This document shows positions 1 to 9,260 of a DNA stretch of 64,000 bases, piece by piece. How positions within the stretch are numbered: position 1 is the first letter of the stretch; every line of letters begins with the position of its first letter. Location of the stretch: assembly GCF_000153325.1 (NCBI RefSeq), contig NZ_CH724145.1, positions 82,406 through 146,405 of the forward strand, read 5' to 3'. The notes under the pieces were generated by a model. That model had not been told where the DNA came from. It saw only the letters and a list, made by a program, of their open reading frames with translations, and did not search any database. A program made the position numbers and the translations under genes. The stretch comes from Photobacterium sp. SKA34. GTDB lineage: Bacteria; Pseudomonadota; Gammaproteobacteria; Enterobacterales; Vibrionaceae.

Positions 1-1035
1 AATATCTAAAGCATATGCAATACCAGTTCGAATGTGGATATTATCAAGCAAGGGTTTATCGGTATTTAACCAAAAACTTCCAGCCCCAAGTTCAGGCTCG
101 CTGTATCCCCAAAATTTGTGAATATAACCATTTTTAAAAGGCTTGCTATCTGACTTTTCATGCCACAGCTCGGGACGACGCCCTAAATAAAATATATCTA
201 GGTCACCTTTTTGAAAGTGCTTAAAGGCTATATCGCTATCACGAATAACTTTGATCCTAATTTTTTCTACATTATATCGCCCTTTATAATAGCGATTACC
301 GTATCCCCACCAGTCTTCACCAACATGCTCCATGGTAATGGATTTACCTTTTTTGATCTTACCTACATGATATGCACCCAGTGTAGGTTCTGCTTTAAAG
401 TTGAAACGACGAACGAAGTCATCATCAACACCATCGTTATTTTCATCTTTGGTCGGTGTATAAAAATGCTCAGGTCGAGGCTTTAAGCCATGAATACCAT
501 ACAGCAGATCTGCTTGATCTTTCTCAGTGGCAAAAACAATCTCCAAAGTATGCTCATCAAGCGCAGTGATACGTTCAAAATATTCAGAATAAAATGTGTT
601 GTACCAAGGATCGACAATATCCTTTGAAAGATAAAACTTAAGCATGTAAATATAATCAGATGCTTTGAGAGGCTTTCCATCTGACCATTTGGCATCTGGG
701 TTTAACTTTACATAAATAGTCTTTTTGTCTTCACCAAAGGCACAGTGCGTTGCAAGATCAGGAATATATTTTTGTGTGCCAGGGTGGCGTTGCAGTAATT
801 GCGGTTGCCCATCTAATAACCAAACACGAAACTCGCCGTTACCATCAGGCCCAACGGTTCGAAATGTTTGCGGAAAACTAGAAATATGGGTTCGCAACGT
901 TCCTCCAAATATGGCATCAGGTGACGCAAAAAGAGGCTCATTATTATTCGTAATCCACTCAACTTTTGCAGGTAACTCCGCCCACGATAAAGTAGGTAAT
1001 AAGACTGCTGTAGCCGTTAAAATCTGTCTAATCAT
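1..1035 (-). CDS. YejA-type peptide ABC transporter substrate-binding protein, second paralogue (3' end beyond window)
   Basis: Periplasmic solute-binding protein of the SBP_bac_5 family (oligopeptide/microcin C YejA branch), expected to deliver peptides to the permease encoded upstream. The reading frame is open from an ATG at 1035, preceded by AAGGA, to the window edge: 345 codons of an expected 600 or so. Residues 1-19 (MIRQILTATAVLLPTLSWA) form a signal peptide. The typical block ITNNNEPLFASPDA follows, then the family motif KWSDGKPLKASDY near residue 120. It is clearly paralogous to the interrupted binding-protein gene at 2839-4692, sharing an acidic DENNDGVDDDF loop. It follows the second ATPase gene by 52 bp and is probably the last or a late gene of the operon. 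Family certain; peptide specificity unknown. Confidence 0.85.
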   Translation of the reverse strand, partial: MIRQILTATAVLLPTLSWAELPAKVEWITNNNEPLFASPDAIFGGTLRTHISSFPQTFRTVGPDGNGEFRVWLLDGQPQLLQRHPGTQKYIPDLATHCAFGEDKKTIYVKLNPDAKWSDGKPLKASDYIYMLKFYLSKDIVDPWYNTFYSEYFERITALDEHTLEIVFATEKDQADLLYGIHGLKPRPEHFYTPTKDENNDGVDDDFVRRFNFKAEPTLGAYHVGKIKKGKSITMEHVGEDWWGYGNRYYKGRYNVEKIRIKVIRDSDIAFKHFQKGDLDIFYLGRRPELWHEKSDSKPFKNGYIHKFWGYSEPELGAGSFWLNTDKPLLDNIHIRTGIAYALDI

Positions 1036-1087
1036 CGTTCATCCTTGAGCATTGCTTTCAATCACACTTTATTCGACATCATAACGA

Positions 1088-1924
1088 TTAAGCGACGCCA
1101 GCTTTTTTTTCGTTATGCCTTTTTCTCTTTCTATATTTGGGGTGTGTGATTGGAATCGCTGATAGTAACGTTTTGGTGTACTCGGCCTGTGGGTTCGCAT
1201 AAATATCTTTTGCTTTCCCCATTTCTACAACTTTACCGAAATACATCACGACAAGGTTATCTGAAATATGTTTAACAACGGATAGATCGTGAGAGATAAA
1301 GATAATGGCTAGATTCATCTCTTTTTGTAACTGCAGCAATAAATTTAAAATCTGCGCTTGTACTGATACATCAAGAGCAGATACGGACTCGTCACAAATA
1401 AGTAATTTAGGTTTGAGTGCAATCGCTCTTGCAATGCCAATGCGTTGACGTTGACCACCAGAAAACTCATGAGGATAACGATTGACTGAAGATTCCGGTA
1501 ACCCCACTTTAACCAGTAATTCCTTAACCCACGTTTTTCGTTCTTCAGGCGTACCTATTTTATGGATAACAAAAGGCTCTTCTAAGATCATGCCAATGGT
1601 ATGACGCTGGTTTAGTGACTCCATTGGATCTTGAAAGACAATTTGCATGTATTTTCGAAGTGGTCTCATTGCCTTGGTTGATAAATCAGTAATGTCTTTG
1701 CCTTCAAAAAAGATTCTTCCTTCTGTCGGTTCAAACAATTTGAGAATAGTTCGACCTAATGTGCTTTTCCCACAACCTGACTCCCCTACAAGGCCGAGTG
1801 TTTCTCCCCGTGAAACTGAAAAGGAAACACCATCTACCGCTTTTATAGTGTAGCCTTTTTTGAAAATTCCTTTACCTGAAACAAAGTGCTGCTTGAGGTT
1901 TTCAATCCTTAAAATCTCTGACAT
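1088..1924 (-). CDS. Peptide ABC transporter ATP-binding protein (OppF/DppF type)
   Basis: Cytoplasmic ATPase subunit that powers peptide import. Visible motifs: Walker [10 protein letters not shown] (residues 47-55), Q-loop FQDP (about 97-100), signature FSGGQRQR (about 154-161), Walker B LLICDES (174-180, Ser where Pro is usual) and the switch histidine in FISHD. At 278 residues it is shorter than OppF (about 320-330) and lacks the usual cysteine-bearing tail, ending instead in a basic [12 protein letters not shown] stretch. It follows the OppD-like gene by 33 bp in the same operon. In E. coli YejF the two ATPase halves are fused; here they are separate genes. Confidence 0.9.
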   Translation of the reverse strand: MSEILRIENLKQHFVSGKGIFKKGYTIKAVDGVSFSVSRGETLGLVGESGCGKSTLGRTILKLFEPTEGRIFFEGKDITDLSTKAMRPLRKYMQIVFQDPMESLNQRHTIGMILEEPFVIHKIGTPEERKTWVKELLVKVGLPESSVNRYPHEFSGGQRQRIGIARAIALKPKLLICDESVSALDVSVQAQILNLLLQLQKEMNLAIIFISHDLSVVKHISDNLVVMYFGKVVEMGKAKDIYANPQAEYTKTLLSAIPITHPKYRKRKRHNEKKAGVA

Positions 1925-1957
1925 AACATCACCTTTATATTAGATTATGAACGCACC

Positions 1958-2827
1958 CTAACCCTTAAACTCTGGAAACAAGGTGATATCAATCGGTTTG
2001 ATTTCTATCGGTTGTTTAGGCTCACTATCAAGACTAGGCATCAATCCCATTAAGCGTTCGGTATAAGGATGTTGAGGGTTATCAAATAGATCAAATATCT
2101 CGGCATATTCGACAACCTTTCCCCCATACATCACAGCAACTTCATCACAAATTTCTGCCACAACACCTAAGTCATGCGTAATAAAAATCATGGCCATACC
2201 GGTTTCTTCTTGAAGTTCATTCATTAACTCAAGAATAGACGCTTGTACCGTTACATCGAGTGCGGTTGTCGGCTCATCACATATAAGTATGTCAGGTTTA
2301 CAGGCCAGCGCCATGGCAATCATGACTCGTTGGCGCATCCCTCCAGATAAATTATGTGGATACTCGTTAAAGCGTTTTTCTGGATAAGGGATCTTTACCT
2401 TATCTAACATTTCAACAGAATAGGCAGTCCGCTGCGATTTATCGAGATCAGGACGATGCAGTTCCAACACTTCATTGAGCTGTCGCCCAATGGTATGAAC
2501 GGGGTTTAATGCCGTCATTGGATCCTGAAAGATGATCGAGATTTTATTGCCACGCATGGCATACATTTCTTCTGCAGGCAAGGTAACCAAATCTGTGCCG
2601 CGGTACAAAATCTGACCTTTGGTTATTTGTCCATACGGTTTGGGTAATAAACCCATTATAGACATCGAAGTAACGCTTTTACCGCAGCCAGATTCTCCAA
2701 CTAACCCAAGCGTTCTTCCTTTGTAAACATCAAAATTCACACCATAAAGAATTTTTACCACGCCATCATCTGTCGAGAATTCAGTCTCTAAATCACGTAC
2801 GCTTAAAATGATCTCATCCTGCATCAT
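1958..2827 (-). CDS. Peptide ABC transporter ATP-binding protein (OppD/DppD type)
   Basis: First ATPase of the peptide importer, forming a heterodimer with the OppF-like subunit. Walker A GESGCGKS (44-51), Q-loop FQDP (about 100-103), signature LSGGMRQR (160-167), Walker B ILICDEP (180-186) and FITHD switch are intact. It is 289 residues; the C-terminal region after [17 protein letters not shown] is short and carries no obvious cysteine motif. It starts 11 bp after the end of the binding-protein gene. Two consecutive Met codons open the frame; the ATG at 2827 is used here. Confidence 0.9.
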   Translation of the reverse strand: MMQDEIILSVRDLETEFSTDDGVVKILYGVNFDVYKGRTLGLVGESGCGKSVTSMSIMGLLPKPYGQITKGQILYRGTDLVTLPAEEMYAMRGNKISIIFQDPMTALNPVHTIGRQLNEVLELHRPDLDKSQRTAYSVEMLDKVKIPYPEKRFNEYPHNLSGGMRQRVMIAMALACKPDILICDEPTTALDVTVQASILELMNELQEETGMAMIFITHDLGVVAEICDEVAVMYGGKVVEYAEIFDLFDNPQHPYTERLMGLMPSLDSEPKQPIEIKPIDITLFPEFKG

Positions 2828-2838
2828 TCACCCCTACG

Positions 2839-4692
2839 TTATGGCTTATAGCTATCATCGATAATGACTACAGGATCAAAAGATTCACCCTTTTTCATTG
2901 CTGTTTTGGTTTCTTTTTTCAAATTTGAATTAATCCAGAATGTTCCCAATGTTAAATACCCGCCATTAGAGAAAAGAAAATCCGTATCTTTCGTCATGAC
3001 TGGCGAAGGAAATTGCATCCAGCGCCAATAAGCTTCACGTGTGAAAGGAGCCATGTAGCCCGGTACTATTACATAGGCATCTGAAACCATTTTCTGAATA
3101 TCATGGGAAATACTTTGTTTTTTCTTAGTATCAAATTCGGAAATATAGGCAGCGATCTTTTTATCCATTTCTGGAGAACGATAATTAGTGTGGTTATTGG
3201 TTTGAGACTTTGCGTTTACCGAGTGTAAATATTCCCAATAAGCAGGAATTTTACCGCCCCCCATCGTAAGATAAGCTAATTCATGTTTCTTTTCTAAGAT
3301 ATATTTGAACGCAGACGAGCCATCAATTAGATTCAGTGTTAACTCTAACCCTGCCTGTTTTGCCTGCTCTTTTAGATATGCGAGACGAGGCGTTCGTGCT
3401 GGGCGACTATAAGTAACAGCAAACGACAAGCGTTGACCTTCATCATTAATTCGAATGCCATCAGCACCTACTTTTGAAAAGCCTGCCTTTTCAAAGTAAG
3501 TAATAGCTTTTTCTGGCTCAAACGTTGGTGGAATTCGGGTCGGACTGTCGAAACCACCATGCCCCGTACCAAGACCATGCGGTTTACGAAGATAATCACC
3601 ACGTAATACATTTTTGATCAAACCATCATAATCGGTTGCATAGGTAATTCCCTTACGAATATTCAAATCATCCAGTAAAGGTTTAGCTGTATTCATCCAC
3701 AACCCACCAGCGCCCTGAACCGCTTCGTTGTAACCCCATAACTTATGGATGTACCCATTTTGATAAGCTTTCGTATTAGACTTTTCATGCCATAATTCAG
3801 GCTGAGCAAGAATGAATGAGTCTAAATCCCCTTTCTCGAAGTGCTTTTTAGCAATATCTTGATCGCGGATCACTTTAATACGGATCTTATCGACGTTATA
3901 ACGATTTTTATAATAGCGATTGTTGTATCCCCACCACTCATCACCGACATGTTTAAAGGTAATGCTTTTCCCTTTTTTAACTTTATCTACGTAATAAGGC
4001 CCTGTTGTTGGCTCTGTTTTAAAGTTGTATTTACGAACAAAGTTATCGTCCATACCATCATTGTTTTCATCTTTTACTGAAGCAAAATAATGTACTGGAC
4101 GGGGCTGTACACCATTACTTGGAAGAGACATCATGTAAAGTAATTCATCATCACTCTTCGCAACTTTTGAGGTAATAACAATGGTGTAATCATCAATTTT
4201 TTCAACACTTTCTATATGATTGATAAAAAAGTCATTATACCAAGGGTCAATAATATCTTTAGAACGGTAGTACTTAAGCATGAAGAGGTAATCCTCTGCT
4301 GTTACTTTTTTTCCGTCACTCCAACGCGCATTCGGATCTAATTTGAAATATACCTATTTATGATCATCACCAAATGCCCATTCAGTCGCTAATTGCGGAA
4401 TCCACTCACCAGTGGTCGGGTGAAGTTGAACTAACTTAGGTGCTTCATCCATAAAATATTGACGAAGTCCTGAGTTAGCATCAGGCCCAACACTTCGTAA
4501 CGTTTGAGGGAAGCTACGCATAAACGTACGATATGTTCCACCACGCTTAGCATCTGGAGAAGCAAATAAAGGCTCATCAAGATTTGTTACCCATGCAATG
4601 TCTGACGGTAGCTGAACTGCAAATGTATTGGGACTGATTGCCACCATTGAAAGCGCTATAAAAGTAAGCGCGCTGTATTTATTATTTTTCAT
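2839..4692 (-). pseudogene. YejA-type substrate-binding protein gene with an in-frame TAG stop
   Basis: Periplasmic peptide-binding protein of the YejA branch, interrupted. The start is ATG at 4692 behind AAGGA, giving the signal peptide MKNNKYSALTFIALSMVAISPNTFA. After 112 codons the frame meets TAG at 4354-4356, then continues in the same frame without further damage to 2839. The intact frame would be 617 residues, the normal family length. The neighbouring paralogue reads DKKTIYVKLNPDAKWSDGK where this copy reads DHK-stop-VYFKLDPNARWSDGK, so only one codon differs in kind. Restart at an internal ATG (4281) would lose the signal peptide and the N-terminal lobe. Explanations are a recent nonsense mutation, a sequencing error, or readthrough. 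Confidence 0.85.
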
Positions 4693-4717
4693 ATAACATC
4701 CTTGTTTCGCTATGCGA

Positions 4718-5773
4718 CTAAACGTAACGAGTAAATCTTTTTGGATCAAAAGCAGCACGAATGGCTTCGCCAATGAAAGTAACCATCACTAACACCAGCA
4801 CGATTGATGTTACAACTGAGGTCACAATCCATGGTGAATCCAGGTTAGATTTACCTTGCTGTAAAAGCTCCCCCCAACTTGGGGTTGGTGGCATTAAACC
4901 TAATCCTAAATAATCTAATGCCGTTAATGCGGTGATATTTGCAGCAATAGTAAAGGGCGCTAATGTCACTATCATCACCATCGTATTGGGTAATATATGG
5001 TTAAATAGAATCCTACCCGTTGAAGCACCTAATGCTTTAGCTGCCATAACATATTCACGCGCAGACTCTTTATAAGTCATGGTACGCATATACCAAGTCA
5101 TGCCCATCCAACCAAATAAAACGTTGATAGCAACAAACAAGGTAAAGGTTGGTTGAGTGATGGAAACTAAAATCATAATGACATAAAGAAAAGGAACCAT
5201 TGACCAGATTTCAATTAAACGTTGGACGAATAAATCAAACTTTCCCCCAAAAAAACCCATTGCGCATCCTACTGCTGTTCCAATCGCGTAAGAAATAGCC
5301 ATGGTTAATAGTGCAAATCCCATTGCGATACGAAAGCCGTATGCCAAACGCGCTAAGATATCTCGCCCAATAATGTCAGTACCTAAATAATGTTTATTGT
5401 CGAAGCTTGGTGGATTTGGCGGGTAATCGCCTGAAAAGTCTTGCTCATAGGCATTCCATGGCACTAAAGGCATAATAACGAAATTGTCTCCGCCCTCTTC
5501 TTCAAATGTTTTTTGAAGCAGACGGTAATCAGCCTCACTTGCTGTACCTTGACCAAAGTCCTGACCCAGTCGAACATCGGAAAACACAGGAAAACTATAA
5601 TTCCCATTGTATTTCACGACCAGCGCTTTATTGTTAATGAGTAGCTCAGCAAATAATGAAAGCGAGAGTAATGCCGCTAAGATAATGAATGACCAATAGC
5701 CACGCTTAATCTCTTTGAAACGTTTGATCTTCTTTTGTGTTAATGGGTTAATTTTCAACACATTAGGCTCCAA
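4718..5773 (-). CDS. yejE: YejE-type peptide ABC transporter permease
   Basis: Inner-membrane permease (BPD_transp_1 family) of the YejABEF-type importer. The N-terminal NPLTQKKIKRFKEIKRGYWS segment and first membrane span are followed by a long periplasmic insert (about residues 50-130) ending in NKHYLGTDIIGRD, a hallmark of YejE/OppC-type subunits. The coupling EAA-like loop is at KALGASTGRILFNHILPN. The protein has 351 residues, close to E. coli YejE, and closely matches it in the motifs LTALDYLGLG and FIGEAIRAAFDPKR. It overlaps the end of yejB by 11 bp, which suggests translational coupling. The binding-protein gene follows after 25 bp. Confidence 0.88.
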   Translation of the reverse strand: MEPNVLKINPLTQKKIKRFKEIKRGYWSFIILAALLSLSLFAELLINNKALVVKYNGNYSFPVFSDVRLGQDFGQGTASEADYRLLQKTFEEEGGDNFVIMPLVPWNAYEQDFSGDYPPNPPSFDNKHYLGTDIIGRDILARLAYGFRIAMGFALLTMAISYAIGTAVGCAMGFFGGKFDLFVQRLIEIWSMVPFLYVIMILVSITQPTFTLFVAINVLFGWMGMTWYMRTMTYKESAREYVMAAKALGASTGRILFNHILPNTMVMIVTLAPFTIAANITALTALDYLGLGLMPPTPSWGELLQQGKSNLDSPWIVTSVVTSIVLVLVMVTFIGEAIRAAFDPKRFTRYV

Positions 5774-6788
5774 ATTTCACGCGAGGGTCGACCAAAGCAA
5801 CACAAATATCTGACACGATATTGCCAACCAATAACATTGCAGCATTAATTGCGACAATCCCCATAACGACGGGGTAATCACGCTCCATGATCGACTCATA
5901 GCCTAATAAACCAATCCCATCAATATTGAAAATAACTTCAATTAGAAACGATCCAGTCATAAAGAATAATAAGGAATTACCAAAATGACTCGCAATCGGG
6001 ATTAAACTATTTCGTAAAGCATGCTTTCTTACCGCACGCTTAAAAGGTAATCCTTTCGCGATCGCTGTTCGGATATAATCTGACGACAAATTCTCCATGA
6101 GATTATTTTTCATCGTCATCGTTAACGTTGCAAAATCACCAATCAAGTAACAAATTAACGGTAGTATCGCGTGCCACATGATGTCTTTAAAGCGCTCGAA
6201 AAAGTTTTCATAATCTTCATAGTCATCACTGGCAAAGCCCCCCATTGGTGTCCATTCCAGGTGATAACTAAATAAAGTAATAAGGAGTACACCAACAACA
6301 TAACCGGGTAAGGCATAGCCGACGAAGATGAGAATAGAAGAGGAGGAATCAAACAACGAGCCATGTTTCAATGCTTTGTAGTAGCCTAGAGGAATAGAAA
6401 TAAAGTAACTAATAAAGAACGTCATACCACCATAAAATAATGAAACAGGTAAACGCTCTGCAATCATCTCAGAAACAGGTTCGTAATAACGAGTAGACTC
6501 ACCTAAGTCTAACTGCACGAGACGAAATAACCATTCTGTATATGCTTCCATCACTGGCTTATCGAGCCCATAAAACGCATTAAGCTCAGCCATTTGCTCT
6601 TCCGATAAAGCAGAGTTTCCGCCAGCAGAAGATATAGTTGCGCCACCATCACCTTGTGCTTGCATATTTGCTAACATACGCTCAACAGAGCCACCAGGCA
6701 CAAAGCGAGTAATAGCAAAAATTAAAACCGTAATACCAAGAAAAGTAGGGATCACAAGCGCCATTCGGCGTAAAAAATACGAAAAAAT
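5763..6788 (-). CDS. yejB: YejB-type peptide ABC transporter permease, probable ATT start
   Basis: Inner-membrane permease of the same peptide importer. The first ATG (6764) lies inside a conserved N-terminus: upstream in frame the codons read I-F-S-Y-F-L-R-R before MALVIPTFLGITVLIF, matching the usual M-x-x-Y-x-x-R-R start of the family. No ATG, GTG or TTG is present there. An ATT at 6788 occupies the expected initiator position, has AGGGAG about 11 nt upstream, and is followed upstream by a stop at 6792-6794. The ATG at 6764 has no visible ribosome-binding site. Later features include FVPGGSVERML (typical of the family) and the EAA loop region IAKGLPFKRAVRKHALRNSLIP. First gene of the operon. 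Confidence 0.85.
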   Translation of the reverse strand: MFSYFLRRMALVIPTFLGITVLIFAITRFVPGGSVERMLANMQAQGDGGATISSAGGNSALSEEQMAELNAFYGLDKPVMEAYTEWLFRLVQLDLGESTRYYEPVSEMIAERLPVSLFYGGMTFFISYFISIPLGYYKALKHGSLFDSSSSILIFVGYALPGYVVGVLLITLFSYHLEWTPMGGFASDDYEDYENFFERFKDIMWHAILPLICYLIGDFATLTMTMKNNLMENLSSDYIRTAIAKGLPFKRAVRKHALRNSLIPIASHFGNSLLFFMTGSFLIEVIFNIDGIGLLGYESIMERDYPVVMGIVAINAAMLLVGNIVSDICVALVDPRVKFGA

Positions 6789-6852
6789 GTCTTAACTGAC
6801 TCCCTGTTAATTCATACTGGTGATAATATACCCAACGATACTAATTTACATT

Positions 6853-6900
6853 TTAGTAACTTAGTAACTTAGTAACTTAGTAACTTAGTAACTTAGTAAC
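6853..6900. repeat. Octamer tandem repeat (TTAGTAAC)6 upstream of the peptide transporter operon
   Basis: Six perfect, contiguous copies of the 8-bp unit TTAGTAAC. The proximal edge is 65 bp from the proposed yejB start. On the minus strand a TATATT/TATTAT -10-like element lies at 6823-6830, so the repeat begins at or just above the -35 position. Copy number can change by slippage. Confidence 0.95.
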
Positions 6901-6978
6901 TTCACATTTAATGCGCTGGTTCATCCTGAACAAGCAACACCACTCACCAAACAGCATATCTCAATATAAATATTCAAC

Positions 6979-7194
6979 TTAGATGCAATTACTTAAGGAT
7001 AGACTCAACTCAGCGGCATATTCCTGATCAATTAAAGTGGCTACATTTACTTGCTGATCTGCAATTTGATGAAATTGAGCAATATACCAATCACCACTCT
7101 CATTTTGTTCATTCGCACTAGTACTAAACGAGCTCACAACACTTATTGAAATTACAACCGTTTTTATAGCATTGATAAGTACACGCCATATCAT
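6979..7194 (-). CDS. Small predicted secreted protein, function unknown
   Basis: A 71-residue reading frame with a plausible Sec signal peptide (MIWRVLINAIKTVVISISVVSSFSTSA) and a short mature part of about 44 residues that ends in Cys-Ile. The ATG has GAGGG nine bases upstream. I do not recognise the family. It stands alone between the peptide transporter promoter region and gmhB, on the same strand as both. Coding status rests on the signal peptide and ribosome-binding site only. Confidence 0.5.
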   Translation of the reverse strand: MIWRVLINAIKTVVISISVVSSFSTSANEQNESGDWYIAQFHQIADQQVNVATLIDQEYAAELSLSLSNCI

Positions 7195-7366
7195 GAATAA
7201 ATCCCTCTAAAAAGTATTGATAAATCTATCCATTCTATTATCTGCAGAAATTGTACCAATCTTAATAATGTGATTATTTCTGATATTTATCCAAAAAACG
7301 GGCTTAGTTAGTCTATTTACTAAGCTAAATAGTTAACATTTCGTTAAAACTACCACTTATAGAAAC

Positions 7367-7393
7367 AAAAAAGGCCGTTTAATAACGACCTTT
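7367..7393 (-). terminator. Rho-independent terminator of gmhB
   Basis: On the minus strand AAAGGTCGTT and AACGGCCTTT form a 10-bp stem with one mismatch around a 4-nt loop, followed by a T run, 17 bp after the gmhB stop. Confidence 0.8.
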
Positions 7394-7409
7394 ATGTAAG
7401 CACTCATTT

Positions 7410-7964
7410 CTATTGAGTCATTAACCATTCTGGAACATCAGCAATACTGTCTAACACCACGTTTGCTAACGCTTCACCTTCATCAGTGACTGGCTTACCT
7501 GTCCTTACAAGTACTTTTAAAGCAACGTCAGCAGCAATAGCTGCTTTCATGTCATCCGCTTTATCACCAATCATCACAGACTGTGACATATCGATTTTCA
7601 AAAAGTCGCGTGCTGAAATAAACATACCTGGTTTTGGTTTACGGCAATCACAATCTTGCAAGTAATCACCTTGCCCTTTTGATGCATGGTGTGGGCAGTA
7701 ATAAATACCATCAAATTCAACGCCATTATCAACAAAATTCCAGTCCATCCACTCTGTTAATGAAGTAAATTCATCTTCACTAAACATACCGCGAGCGATA
7801 CCAGATTGGTTAGTCACCAATACGAGTAGATAACCCATTTCTTTGAATTTTTTACATGCTTCAAATACACCTTCAATGTATTCGAAATCATCAACGGTAT
7901 GTACATAGCCGTGATCAACATTAATCACGCCATCACGGTCAATAAAGACTGCTGGTTTGGCCAA
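7410..7964 (-). CDS. gmhB: D-glycero-beta-D-manno-heptose-1,7-bisphosphate 7-phosphatase
   Basis: Removes the C7 phosphate from heptose bisphosphate in the ADP-heptose pathway for the lipopolysaccharide inner core. HAD-superfamily motif I is FIDRDGVIN (nucleophile D9, acid D11), motif II VTNQSG, and the zinc-binding loop is YYCPHH...[10 protein letters not shown] with four Cys/His ligands, as in E. coli GmhB. Motif III/IV is the K-P-x-PGM and [12 protein letters not shown] region. Its 184 residues match the family length (E. coli 191). It sits next to metNIQ as in E. coli, here divergently transcribed. Confidence 0.95.
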   Translation of the reverse strand: MAKPAVFIDRDGVINVDHGYVHTVDDFEYIEGVFEACKKFKEMGYLLVLVTNQSGIARGMFSEDEFTSLTEWMDWNFVDNGVEFDGIYYCPHHASKGQGDYLQDCDCRKPKPGMFISARDFLKIDMSQSVMIGDKADDMKAAIAADVALKVLVRTGKPVTDEGEALANVVLDSIADVPEWLMTQ

Positions 7965-8061
7965 AAGGGTAGCCCTCTTAAATCATAAATTTTTTAGATT
8001 ATGGCACGAGTTAATTATGAAAAGTACTCGTTATTGATTAATGCTTACAAGATAGCCATTT

Positions 8062-8115
8062 GGACGTCTAGAAGTAAAAATAGCTATTGACAGTTTTTAT
8101 AATAGAACATAGCAT
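8062..8115 (+). promoter_or_regulatory. metN promoter with probable MetJ operator
   Basis: GGACGTCT (8062-8069) matches seven of eight bases of the met box AGACGTCT and is followed directly by a weaker second box (AGAAGTAA). A TTGACA -35 lies at 8087-8092, with TAGCAT at 8110-8115 after 17 bp; a perfect TATAAT at 8098-8103 is an alternative -10. MetJ with S-adenosylmethionine represses metNIQ in E. coli from tandem met boxes, so the same control is inferred. Confidence 0.65.
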
Positions 8116-8225
8116 CATCATTTCAGGTTGATTACTTATTTAACCCTAATAAAACAAATAACCATAAATTTATACAATGGTTTTTCAAGATCATACAATA
8201 GTTTTATCTAGGAGCAGGACGTTCA

Positions 8226-9260
8226 ATGATAGAAATAAAGCAACTCAATAAAGTCTTCTATCAAGGTGATAAGGCTATAAACGCATTAAGCGATATAAAC
8301 CTAACTATTAAGCAAGGTACTATCTTTGGTGTTATTGGCTCATCCGGTGCAGGGAAAAGTACCCTCATTCGCTGCGTTAATTTGTTAGAACGCCCTTCTA
8401 ATGGTCAAGTGATTGTCGATGGTATCGATCTTACTACTCTGTCGAACCAAAAGCTCACTTTGGCTCGTCGCAAAATCGGCATGATTTTCCAACATTTTAA
8501 TCTACTTTCATCTCGCACAGTTTTTGATAATGTTGCTTTGCCTCTTGAGTTAGCCAATACCAATAAAGCGACAATAAAAACAAAAGTGACAGAGTTACTG
8601 GCTTTAGTCGGTCTTGAGGATAAACACCAAAGCTACCCAGCAAATTTAAGTGGCGGTCAAAAACAGCGTGTTGCGATAGCACGTGCGTTAGCTTCTGATC
8701 CAAAAGTACTTCTGTGTGATGAAGCTACCAGCGCATTAGATCCTGCCACCACACATTCTATTCTTGAGCTACTGCAAGAAATTAACCGAAAGCTAAACCT
8801 AACTATTTTGCTTATTACCCATGAAATGGATGTAGTGAAACGTATCTGTAGTGAGGTGGCGATTATTGGTGACGGTAAATTAGTTGAGCAAGGATCGGTC
8901 GGTGATATTTTCTCACACCCAAAAACCGAATTAGCCAAAGACTTTATTCGTTCAACATTGGATTTGTCGATTCCAGCTGATTACCAAGCTCGTATGACGC
9001 TAACACAAGTTGAAAACTCATTCCCTCTCATTCGTTTAGAGTTCACTGGTGCTTCTGTTGATGCGCCACTGATCAGCCAAGTCACACGTAAGTTTGGTTT
9101 AGATATAAGTATTCTTAGTTCGGATATGGATTATGCGGGAGGAGTAAAATTTGGACTGATGTTAGCAGAATTTTTTGGTGATCAAGATTCTGTTGAAAAT
9201 GCTGTCCATTTTCTACGTCAAAATAAAGTGAATGTTGAGGTGCTTGGCTATGTCGCTTAA
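8226..9260 (+). CDS. metN: Methionine ABC transporter ATP-binding protein
   Basis: ATPase of the MetNIQ importer for D- and L-methionine. Walker [10 protein letters not shown] (38-46), signature LSGGQKQR, Walker [14 protein letters not shown] and switch ITHEMDV are intact. After about residue 265 comes the C-terminal NIL/C2 domain that senses methionine and causes transinhibition in E. coli MetN. Its 344 residues match the family (343 in E. coli). An AGGAGC ribosome-binding site precedes the ATG. First gene of metNIQ; overlaps metI. Confidence 0.97.
   Translation: MIEIKQLNKVFYQGDKAINALSDINLTIKQGTIFGVIGSSGAGKSTLIRCVNLLERPSNGQVIVDGIDLTTLSNQKLTLARRKIGMIFQHFNLLSSRTVFDNVALPLELANTNKATIKTKVTELLALVGLEDKHQSYPANLSGGQKQRVAIARALASDPKVLLCDEATSALDPATTHSILELLQEINRKLNLTILLITHEMDVVKRICSEVAIIGDGKLVEQGSVGDIFSHPKTELAKDFIRSTLDLSIPADYQARMTLTQVENSFPLIRLEFTGASVDAPLISQVTRKFGLDISILSSDMDYAGGVKFGLMLAEFFGDQDSVENAVHFLRQNKVNVEVLGYVA

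Noticed and set aside
725-1048. 107-codon plus-strand reading frame
   Set aside because: It is antisense to the N-terminal part of a clear substrate-binding protein gene.
2839-4281. Separate 480-residue protein starting at 4281
   Set aside because: It is the C-terminal part of the interrupted binding protein and would lack a signal peptide.
6853-6900. Repeat as possible replication iterons
   Set aside because: Eight-bp units without DnaA boxes or a rep gene nearby; the location in a promoter fits a slippage repeat better.
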